NCBI GenBank assembly: GCA_004294465.1
Contig: REAV01000185.1
Span: forward strand, 1 to 11,906
Length of the DNA: 11,906 bases
Direction: 5' to 3'
Source of the DNA: Sphingobacteriia bacterium
GTDB taxonomy: Bacteria > Bacteroidota > Bacteroidia > Chitinophagales > Chitinophagaceae
The position numbers were made by a program, and so were the translations under genes. The notes under the pieces are model-generated. The model was not told the DNA's origin. It did not search any database and was given only the letters and a program-made list of their open reading frames with translations. Positions 6,349-11,906 of the stretch are shown here, piece by piece; the first letter of the stretch is position 1, and each line of letters starts with the position of its first letter.

Positions 6349-7476
6349 ATGAAAAGATCAGTTGCGATAATTGGTTTATTGTTTTGCGCTTTTTTCTCTA
6401 ATGCACAAAAGATGCTTATTGGAAATGTACTTGCAAAAGATTCGAAACTACCTATAGCCTCTGCCAGTATTTTCTTGAGCAATACGTCTGTCGGCACCAT
6501 TTCGAAAGATAATGGAGACTTTGTTTTGCAGCCATTCCCAGAAGGTAGATTTGATTTGGTGGTGTCTATGGTAGGATATGAAACCTATTCAATTACCATA
6601 TCTTCCAATGCAATTCCATCAAAACTAGAAATATTACTTGTTCCAAAAGTGAAGGAACTCGAAGAGGTTATTGTGATGCCTTATGAAAAGAATGGTTGGG
6701 AGAAATGGGGCGATTTTTTTATGGAAAACCTAATAGGAAAAACACCCAATGCCATAGATTGTAAATTATTAAATAAAGAAGTTGTTCGGTTTAGATTCAA
6801 CAAAAAAAAGAACACCTTAAATGCATATGCTGATGAACCTTTGCATATTCAAAATGAAGCATTGGGATATGAATTAAAATACGACCTGAGTATTTTTGAA
6901 TTCAATTATTCTACAAGAGTATTTTTTTATCAGGGTTATCCATTGTTTTCAGATTTATCAACAAAGCGAAAGCGAATTGAAACAAAATGGCAAAAAAATC
7001 GGGAGGAAACTTATAATGGATCAATAATGCATTTTATGCGAAGCCTTTATAGAAATACATTAGAAACTGAAGGATACGAATTAAGAAAAATAATCAGAAA
7101 TAATGAAAAGAAAAATAATCTTTTTTCAAATAGTAATAATAATCTAGATATACTTATTGATAAGCCATTGAATGGTGATAGCATAGCATATGCAATTGAT
7201 AGTTTTACTGTCGGACTTCAATTCAACAATTATTTACAAGTAGTATATAAATGGAAGTATATGCCTGAATCATACCGGTTAACACAAAGAGGGATGCCAC
7301 CAAAGCAACCAATGACTGCAGAGATTTATATGCCCGACTCCGAAAAAGTGGTTGCAGTACTTGCTAATGGGAGTTATTTTTCAGGCAAAGATGTTCTTGC
7401 TTTAGGCTTTTGGGCATGGTCAGAAAAATTATCCAATTTGTTGCCATTAGATTATCGGCCTCCAAAAAAGAAATAA
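6349..7476 (+). CDS. Exported protein with N-terminal carboxypeptidase-regulatory-like domain; C-terminal part unrecognised
   Basis: A 375-residue protein with a Sec signal peptide (about 1-20, ending SNAQ). Residues about 21-108 form a CarboxypepD_reg-like beta-sandwich: IGNVLAKDSKLPIASASIFL, VGTISKDNGDFVL and VSMVGYETYSI are the typical strands. In Bacteroidota this domain often precedes TonB-dependent receptors, but this protein has neither plug nor barrel and is far too short. After the linker ELEEVIVMPY the rest (about 120-375) is rich in aromatic and charged residues, with probable beta strands and an Asn/Lys-rich stretch near 245-270; I do not recognise it. It probably sits in the periplasm or at the outer membrane. 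The ATG directly follows the lysC TAA, which allows translational re-initiation. A shared role with lysine synthesis is not evident. Confidence 0.8.
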   Translation: MKRSVAIIGLLFCAFFSNAQKMLIGNVLAKDSKLPIASASIFLSNTSVGTISKDNGDFVLQPFPEGRFDLVVSMVGYETYSITISSNAIPSKLEILLVPKVKELEEVIVMPYEKNGWEKWGDFFMENLIGKTPNAIDCKLLNKEVVRFRFNKKKNTLNAYADEPLHIQNEALGYELKYDLSIFEFNYSTRVFFYQGYPLFSDLSTKRKRIETKWQKNREETYNGSIMHFMRSLYRNTLETEGYELRKIIRNNEKKNNLFSNSNNNLDILIDKPLNGDSIAYAIDSFTVGLQFNNYLQVVYKWKYMPESYRLTQRGMPPKQPMTAEIYMPDSEKVVAVLANGSYFSGKDVLALGFWAWSEKLSNLLPLDYRPPKKK

Positions 7477-7533
7477 AAGGAATTAGGTTGACTGATTCAA
7501 TATGAATACATTGCTTTAAATTAATACTTTGTT

Positions 7534-8064
7534 ATGAATAGTAGAAAGCACGATTTACCCACTGGTTTTTCAATGTTTATCTTGATTTTCCTGGGTTCTA
7601 TTTTCATATTATCAATTCAAAGTTGCAGTTCTTCAAAGAAGAATCAATACCAGTTAACCAAGAATTATCAACCAGATGATCAAGCGCTATTCAATACAAT
7701 TGTTCGTTTAGACAGTTTGTTTTTTGATGCATACAATAATTGTTCAACCAAGCTGGATTATTATGCAGGATTTTATTCGGATTCAATGGAGTTTTACCAT
7801 GACCAAGGAGGTTTGATGACTTCTAAAAAGCAAGTGGTTGATGGGACTGAAAAAAATATTTGCGGAAAAGTTACCAGAGAATTGATTGCAGGAAGTATTG
7901 AAGTATATCCAATTAAAGGATATGGTGCCATTGAAATTGGATTACATCGATTTCATAATAATCAGGAACCACCCGGAACCAAATTCAGGGTAGGAAGATT
8001 TATGATCATTTGGCAAGAAGAAAATAATCAATGGAAAATAAAGCGAGTAGTCAGTCTCCATTAA
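7534..8064 (+). CDS. DUF4440 / NTF2-like (SnoaL-like) lipoprotein
   Basis: A 176-residue protein with a hydrophobic N-terminal segment ending in the lipobox-like SIQSC (Cys31), predicting a lipoprotein anchored outside the cytoplasm. The mature part is an NTF2-like cone: the helix DDQALFNTIVRLDSLFFDAYN, then FYSDSMEFYHDQGGLMTSKKQ, then beta strands ending WKIKRVVSLH, a pattern typical of DUF4440. Such domains bind small molecules or act as small enzymes; no catalytic set is evident here. ATG 7534 adds 13 residues before the hydrophobic core; the internal ATG at 7573 would give a more standard lipoprotein signal (Cys18) and is a real alternative. The gene follows a 57-base gap and ends two bases before the esterase start, so it probably heads a three-gene operon. 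It may help bind or process the compound handled by its neighbours, but this is inference. Confidence 0.78.
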   Translation: MNSRKHDLPTGFSMFILIFLGSIFILSIQSCSSSKKNQYQLTKNYQPDDQALFNTIVRLDSLFFDAYNNCSTKLDYYAGFYSDSMEFYHDQGGLMTSKKQVVDGTEKNICGKVTRELIAGSIEVYPIKGYGAIEIGLHRFHNNQEPPGTKFRVGRFMIIWQEENNQWKIKRVVSLH

Positions 8065-8066
8065 CA

Positions 8067-8906
8067 ATGATTCAAAATCTGCGTTGTATATCATTGTTGT
8101 TTTTTATTTTTTTTGCGATTTCCTGCAAATCGGTAACTCAGCATGATCGAACTACGTTTTTCCCGAAAGAGCAGGTTCCAGTAAAAATGGAATTGATAAA
8201 AGAAGAGACACTTGTCTTTATTTTAGCAGGTCAGAGCAATATGGCAGGTAGGGGTTTAGTTGAAACAATAGATACCATTACATCTCCAAGAATTTTTACA
8301 ATTAATCAAAAAGGACAACTGATTTTTGCCAAAGAACCTTTGCATTTTTATGAACCCAGTAGAACAGGTTTGGATTGCGGGCTTTCATTTGGGAAAGAGT
8401 TGTTGAAATCTATACCTGGTCAATTTAAGATTGTCATTATTCCTGCTGCAATTGGTGGAACTAAGGTTCGTCAATGGATCAATGATTCAACTCATAGATC
8501 GGTTCAACTCCTTACTAATTTTACCGAGAAAATAGGTTTAGCCAAACAGTACGGAACGCTGGCAGGTATTTTATGGCACCAAGGTGAAAGCGATGCAAAT
8601 GAGCAGAATATCCCAACTTATAAAACAGATTTAATTCGCTTGTTTACGCTGTTTAGAAATATTGCTGAAAGTCCACAACTTCCTATTATTATGGGTGAAC
8701 TAGGATATTTTGAACCTAATTTGGTTAATAAGCAAAAGATAAATAATGAATTAAAGGAATTAACTATTCAAAATAATTGGATTAGTTTAGTTTCTTCAAA
8801 GGGATTAAAATGTATGTCGGACAATGAACATTTTGATGCAAAAAGTATCCGAGTTTTAGGAAAAAGATATGCAGCAGCTTTTCATCAAATGCAACAAAAA
8901 AAATGA
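8067..8906 (+). CDS. SASA-family (sialate O-acetylesterase-like) SGNH esterase lipoprotein
   Basis: A predicted carbohydrate O-acetylesterase of 279 residues. The start at ATG 8067 is chosen over an in-frame ATG at 8031: it lies two bases after the upstream stop and begins a clean lipoprotein signal peptide (MIQNLR, hydrophobic stretch, AISC, Cys20), whereas the longer form prefixes 12 polar residues inside the previous gene. Block I is GQSNMAGRG with nucleophile Ser57. PAAIGGTKVRQW gives an oxyanion-type glycine. Block III is WHQGESDA (170-177). Block V is DNEHFD with Asp252 and His255 completing the triad. The family removes acetyl groups from sialic acids, xylan or other glycans; the substrate is not readable. 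The lipobox places it in the periplasm or on the outer membrane. It overlaps the MFS gene by ATGA, so a shared task of deacetylation and transport is likely. No other sialic acid genes are visible. Confidence 0.87.
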   Translation: MIQNLRCISLLFFIFFAISCKSVTQHDRTTFFPKEQVPVKMELIKEETLVFILAGQSNMAGRGLVETIDTITSPRIFTINQKGQLIFAKEPLHFYEPSRTGLDCGLSFGKELLKSIPGQFKIVIIPAAIGGTKVRQWINDSTHRSVQLLTNFTEKIGLAKQYGTLAGILWHQGESDANEQNIPTYKTDLIRLFTLFRNIAESPQLPIIMGELGYFEPNLVNKQKINNELKELTIQNNWISLVSSKGLKCMSDNEHFDAKSIRVLGKRYAAAFHQMQQKK

Positions 8907-10072
8907 AAAAGCATAGTAATAAAGGCATTTTACTAATTATTGTATTAGCGCAATTTTTTTGTTCATCTGTTTGGTTTACAGGTAATGCAGTATTGCCACT
9001 ATTGATTGATCTGGGAAAAATCCCATCTGGTTTTTTGCCTCATATTACCAGCTCGGTACAATTGGGATTTATTCTTGGCACTTTTATTTTTGCTTTGATG
9101 GCAATTGCAGATCGAATATCTCCTTCGATCGTTTTTTTTGTTTGTGCACTCCTTGCCGCATTATTTAATCTTGGCATTTGTTTAGATGGAATAAATGTAT
9201 ATTGGATACTATTTTTTCGATTTTTTACGGGTATTTTTTTAGCTGGAATTTATCCTGTTGGGATGAAGATTGCTGCGGACTATTTTCAAATAGGGTTGGG
9301 TAAGTCTTTAGGATATTTAGTTGGTGCACTGGTATTGGGAAAAGCCACTCCTTATTTGATTACTTCTTTTATTACAATTTCAACTTGGCAGTATTCCTTT
9401 TACGTCACTTCTTTCATTGCTGTTTTAGGTGGCCTATTGATCTTTCTTTTGGTTCCCGATGGCCCTCATAGAGTAGTGCCCAAAAGAATGATGTTTACTG
9501 GATTTATGGCATCTTTTAAAAAACGAAATTTCAGGGCATTTGCTTTTGGATATTTTGGACATATGTGGGAATTATATAGTTTTTGGGCTTTTACTCCGAT
9601 TATTATCAAACAGTATTTATCGAATCATACAAATGTAAAATGGAGTATTCCTGTTTATTCATTTTGTATAATTGGAATTGGAGCCATCGCTTGTATATCA
9701 AGTGGAATTTTGTCTTCAAAAATCAGCCCAAAGAAAATAGCATCCATTAGTTTGTTCTTATCGGCTACTTGTTGCTTCATTTCACCATTTATGCTCCAAA
9801 TGGATTCGGCCAATCTTTTCTTAGCTTTTTTATTTTTCTGGGGATTTGTGGTAATTGCAGATTCCCCAATGTTTTCTACACTTGTAGCAAATAGTGCAGT
9901 GCCTGAATCAAAAGCTGCTGCTCTTACTATTGTCAATTGTATTGGATTTGCCATTACTATTATTAGTTTGCAATTTCTAGGATTGTTTTCATCAATCATC
10001 CATCCAAATTTCCTCTATATGCTTCTTGCTATTGGCCCAATCTTGGGTTTGTTGTCAATGAAACATGACTAA
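8903..10072 (+). CDS. Major facilitator superfamily transporter
   Basis: An inner-membrane secondary transporter of 389 residues with about 12 hydrophobic helices in two halves, roughly 8-30, 50-69, 75-93, 100-120, 135-157 and 163-184, then 211-232, 250-270, 277-298, 305-325, 335-357 and 370-386. The loop between helices 2 and 3 has AIADRISPS (67-75), a degenerate MFS motif A. RFFTGIFLAGIYPVGMKIAADYF (from 106) is typical of helices 4 and 5, and VPDGPH marks the end of the first half. The N-terminal FCSSVWFTGNAVLPLL resembles a widespread but uncharacterised MFS group. The start overlaps the esterase stop (ATGA), so translation is coupled. The substrate is unknown; the neighbour suggests an acetylated sugar or its product. 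Import and export cannot be told apart. It lacks the extra loops of drug/H+ antiporters with 14 helices. Confidence 0.9.
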   Translation: MKKHSNKGILLIIVLAQFFCSSVWFTGNAVLPLLIDLGKIPSGFLPHITSSVQLGFILGTFIFALMAIADRISPSIVFFVCALLAALFNLGICLDGINVYWILFFRFFTGIFLAGIYPVGMKIAADYFQIGLGKSLGYLVGALVLGKATPYLITSFITISTWQYSFYVTSFIAVLGGLLIFLLVPDGPHRVVPKRMMFTGFMASFKKRNFRAFAFGYFGHMWELYSFWAFTPIIIKQYLSNHTNVKWSIPVYSFCIIGIGAIACISSGILSSKISPKKIASISLFLSATCCFISPFMLQMDSANLFLAFLFFWGFVVIADSPMFSTLVANSAVPESKAAALTIVNCIGFAITIISLQFLGLFSSIIHPNFLYMLLAIGPILGLLSMKHD

Positions 10073-10079
10073 TATCATC

Positions 10080-10107
10080 TTTGGTCATGAGATTAACGCT
10101 AGCTTTT
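10080..10107 (+). promoter_or_regulatory. Weak candidate promoter for the PGM1-like ligase
   Basis: In the 71-base gap before the ligase, TTTG (10080-10083) precedes TAGCTTTT (10100-10107) by 16 bases; the latter matches five of six fixed positions of TAnnTTTG. TAGCTTAG at 10123-10130 is another five-of-six match. No terminator is visible after the MFS gene, so read-through is also possible. Confidence 0.2.
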
Positions 10108-10143
10108 TGAGGGTTTAATAAATAGCTTAGCAAAAATTTTATC

Positions 10144-11736
10144 ATGCAACAGCCAGTTTGGTCTGCGGATGATTTGAGATTATCTTTTGAGGATAAAACT
10201 GATTCATTTAATTCTATAAATGATCCTATTGTATTAGAGCAATTCAAGTTTTTGCAAACAAGGTTTTCCAAAGAGTATGATCAAGTTTTTGCTGATATGC
10301 TGGCGCCCAAAACGGTTGTTGTAATTCCTAGTCTAACATTGGATCAACAAATTTTGAGCAAAGTAAAAGGCTTTATTCATTATGAAGAAAGGCTTTTGTG
10401 TATGCTGATTTTATTGCGAATGCCCAATACGCATTTAATTTATGTTACCAGTGTTCCGATTGATCCAATTATCATTGATTACTATTTACATCTTTTGCCA
10501 GGAATTACCAGTTATCATGCACAACAAAGACTTACTTTATTAAGTTGCTATGATTATTCTTCGATTTCATTGACTGAGAAAATTTTGGCCAGACCAAGAT
10601 TAATTGATCGGATTAAAAAAGTAATGCCTCAACAGCATATTGGACATATTTCCTGCTTTAATGAAACAGCTTATGAAAGAAAACTCGCTACTTTATTGAA
10701 TCTGCCAATTTATGGAACTGATCCTGATCTGTTGTATTTGGGAACAAAGAGCGGAGGGAGAAAACTGTTTAAAGAATGTAGGATTGAAACTCCCATTGGA
10801 ATTGAAAATGTAAAAAATGAAGAAGAACTTAGGAATGCTTTATTGTTGCTAAAAAAACAAATCCCCAATTTAAAGAAGGCGGTAATTAAAATGAATGATG
10901 GTTTTTCAGGAGAAGGGAATGCTGTTTTTAGTTATGCGGGCTTTCCTGGGCATGAATATGCCGAAGAATGGATGGCAAGCGTAATACATACACAATTGTC
11001 TATAGTTGCAGAAGATTTATCCTATAACGCATTTATGAAAAAATTTACTGAATTAGAGGGAATAGTAGAAGTTTTTATTGAAGGGGAAACCAAAACTTCG
11101 CCTTCTGTGCAATGTAGAATTACTCCAAAAGGTATTGTAGAAATTATTTCAACTCATGACCAGGTATTAGGCGGACATGGTGATCAAGTTTTTCTTGGTG
11201 CCAGTTTTCCCGCTTCATTAGCATATAGTAAAGAAATTGCAGAATTGGCTTTTCCGATTGCTCAACGAATGAGTGATTTAGGAGTTTTGGGAAGATTTTC
11301 TATTGATTTTATAAGTGTTCTTGAGAATGATGTGTGGAAACATTATGCCATTGAAATAAATCTGCGAAAGGGCGGTACTACACATCCTTATTTAATTCTT
11401 CAGTTTTTAACTGATGGTAAATATGATTACCAAACCGGAGCCTATACTACAATCAATGGTCAAGAACGGTTTTATTTTTCAACAGATAATTTAACAGATC
11501 CATCTTTTATAGGATTAACACCTCACGATTTAATGACTATAGCAAATTTTCATAATTTAATGTATGATTCAACCAATCAAATTGGTGTGATGTTTCATTT
11601 AATTGGTGCATTGTCTCAATTCGGTAAATTAGGTATTGTTTGTATTGGCAATTCTCCTCAGCAGGCAATTGATTTGTATCAATTCACGAATGATGTTCTA
11701 AAAAGGGAAGGGCATGATCAAAAAATGCATAAATAA
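10144..11736 (+). CDS. PGM1-like ATP-grasp peptide ligase
   Basis: A 530-residue cytoplasmic ATP-grasp enzyme that resembles PGM1, the pheganomycin peptide ligase. ATP-grasp ligases activate a carboxylate as acyl phosphate and join it to an amine. Domains in order: a pre-ATP-grasp region (about 35-190, KTVVVIPSLTLD, then HLIYVTSVPIDP); YGTDPDLLYLGTKSGGRKLF (190-209); a nucleotide-binding part with AVIKMNDGFSGEGN (246-259); VEVFIEG (308-314); THDQVLGGHGDQVFLG (337-352); and the Mg-binding pair Glu404/Asn406 in EINLRKGGTTHP (404-415). The end (about 457-520, TPHDLM, GVMFHLIGALSQFGKLGIVCIGNSPQQA) matches my recollection of the PGM1 C-terminal domain. It stands alone between an MFS gene and convergent queA, with no precursor peptide or tailoring gene nearby. 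Its substrates are unknown. Assignment to ATP-grasp is firm; PGM1-type is likely; peptide product is inference. Confidence 0.85.
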   Translation: MQQPVWSADDLRLSFEDKTDSFNSINDPIVLEQFKFLQTRFSKEYDQVFADMLAPKTVVVIPSLTLDQQILSKVKGFIHYEERLLCMLILLRMPNTHLIYVTSVPIDPIIIDYYLHLLPGITSYHAQQRLTLLSCYDYSSISLTEKILARPRLIDRIKKVMPQQHIGHISCFNETAYERKLATLLNLPIYGTDPDLLYLGTKSGGRKLFKECRIETPIGIENVKNEEELRNALLLLKKQIPNLKKAVIKMNDGFSGEGNAVFSYAGFPGHEYAEEWMASVIHTQLSIVAEDLSYNAFMKKFTELEGIVEVFIEGETKTSPSVQCRITPKGIVEIISTHDQVLGGHGDQVFLGASFPASLAYSKEIAELAFPIAQRMSDLGVLGRFSIDFISVLENDVWKHYAIEINLRKGGTTHPYLILQFLTDGKYDYQTGAYTTINGQERFYFSTDNLTDPSFIGLTPHDLMTIANFHNLMYDSTNQIGVMFHLIGALSQFGKLGIVCIGNSPQQAIDLYQFTNDVLKREGHDQKMHK

Positions 11737-11766
11737 AAAATCCCGGCAAGTTTAAGTTGCCGGGAT
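11735..11766 (-). terminator. Intrinsic terminator of queA
   Basis: A perfect 10-bp stem (ATCCCGGCAA at 11740-11749 with TTGCCGGGAT at 11757-11766) has a 7-base loop (GTTTAAG). Read on the minus strand it is followed by a run of six T, the complement of the A-run at 11735-11740, so it ends minus-strand transcription coming from queA. On the plus strand no T-run follows (CTGCGTTT), so it would be a weaker stop for the ligase transcript. The T-run reaches into the ligase stop codon. Confidence 0.9.
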
Positions 11767-11786
11767 CTGCGTTTCGAATATATTAT

Positions 11787-11906
11787 TTAAACAATTAACA
11801 AGGCATCTCCATAACTGAAGAAACGGTATTTGTCTTTAATTGCTTTTTTGTATGCTTCTATTGCTAAATCATACCCTGCAAATGCACAAGTCATTATTAA
11901 TAAACT
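11787..11906 (-). CDS. queA: S-adenosylmethionine:tRNA ribosyltransferase-isomerase QueA (C-terminal part only)
   Basis: The minus strand encodes the last 39 residues of QueA, cut by the window edge. The translation includes CAFAGYDLAIEAY and KYRFFSYGDALLIV before TAA (complement of 11787-11789); this tail, with RFFS(Y/F)GDA, is characteristic of QueA. QueA transfers and isomerises the ribosyl part of SAM onto preQ1-modified tRNA to form epoxyqueuosine at wobble position 34 of Asp, Asn, His and Tyr tRNAs. The gene converges on the PGM1-like ligase and ends 20 bases before its terminator stem. The start and catalytic region are outside the window. Confidence 0.93.
   Translation of the reverse strand, partial: SLLIMTCAFAGYDLAIEAYKKAIKDKYRFFSYGDALLIV

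Noticed and set aside
7488..7531. Possible promoter before the DUF4440 lipoprotein gene (TTG, then TACATTG; also ATACTTTG)
   Set aside because: Neither -7 candidate matches TAnnTTTG in register, so I could not support it as a feature.
8031..8066. Upstream ATG for the SASA esterase, overlapping the DUF4440 gene by 34 bases
   Set aside because: The extra polar residues would bury the lipoprotein signal peptide; ATG 8067 gives a normal signal and sits two bases after the upstream stop.
9655..9999. Open frame of 114 codons on the minus strand
   Set aside because: It lies fully inside the MFS transporter gene, mirrors its hydrophobic codons, and its translation has no recognisable features.
10087..10110. 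Seven-codon ORF (MRLTLAF, TGA) upstream of the ligase, considered as a leader peptide
   Set aside because: No run of a regulatory amino acid, no attenuator hairpin after it and no ribosome binding site; most likely chance.
10029..10271. Open frame of 80 codons on the minus strand spanning the gap before the ligase
   Set aside because: It overlaps two well-supported genes, has no family resemblance and no promoter or ribosome binding signal.
1..11906. Anti-phage, CRISPR, integron or transposon content
   Set aside because: No direct-repeat array, transposase or integrase motifs, tRNA attachment site or toxin-antitoxin pair was seen; nearly all bases belong to ordinary chromosomal genes.

Overview
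The window is a compact, AT-rich chromosomal segment that reads as Bacteroidota, most likely a Chitinophagaceae-type bacterium; the family-level guess is tentative. The evidence is the MnmA and SSB types, the Sec and lipoprotein signal peptides ending in Bacteroidota-style NAQ, FTQ or SC contexts, a carboxypeptidase-regulatory-like domain on an exported protein, general lack of Shine-Dalgarno sequences, and several matches to the Bacteroidota promoter consensus (TTG, about 20 bases, TAnnTTTG). I see no transposase, integrase, CRISPR array, tRNA or rRNA gene. The window looks like stable chromosome rather than a mobile island.

Left part (1-2998): a G/C-run hairpin lies directly in front of an RsmB/NSUN-type RNA cytosine-5 methyltransferase gene. 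That gene converges on mnmA (tRNA 2-thiouridylase), and their stop codons interlock. A 216-base divergent intergenic region separates mnmA from ssb.

Middle (2567-7476): ssb is followed after 18 bases by a type-2 malate/L-lactate dehydrogenase-family oxidoreductase. An ATGA overlap couples this gene to a secreted GH19 chitinase. A probable promoter and an unusually strong G-rich ribosome binding site then precede a lysine-sensitive-type aspartokinase (lysC). Its stop codon abuts the start of an exported protein with an N-terminal carboxypeptidase-regulatory-like domain and a C-terminal region I do not recognise.

Right part (7534-11906): three tightly packed genes encode a DUF4440/NTF2-like lipoprotein, a SASA-family (sialate O-acetylesterase-like) lipoprotein and a 12-helix MFS transporter. 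They look like one cell-envelope operon that deacetylates and moves a small molecule, but the substrate cannot be read from sequence. Next is a 530-residue ATP-grasp protein of the PGM1 peptide-ligase type, which is the gene most likely to represent uncharacterised chemistry. It converges on queA (queuosine synthesis), of which only the last 39 codons are inside the window. A strong hairpin between them terminates queA transcription.

Three genes (the RsmB-like gene, mnmA, queA) modify RNA bases, but they are not adjacent in one operon and look like scattered housekeeping genes. The most interesting items are the PGM1-like ligase without visible partner genes, the esterase/MFS envelope operon, the plant-like chitinase coupled to a dehydrogenase, and the two G-run leaders.
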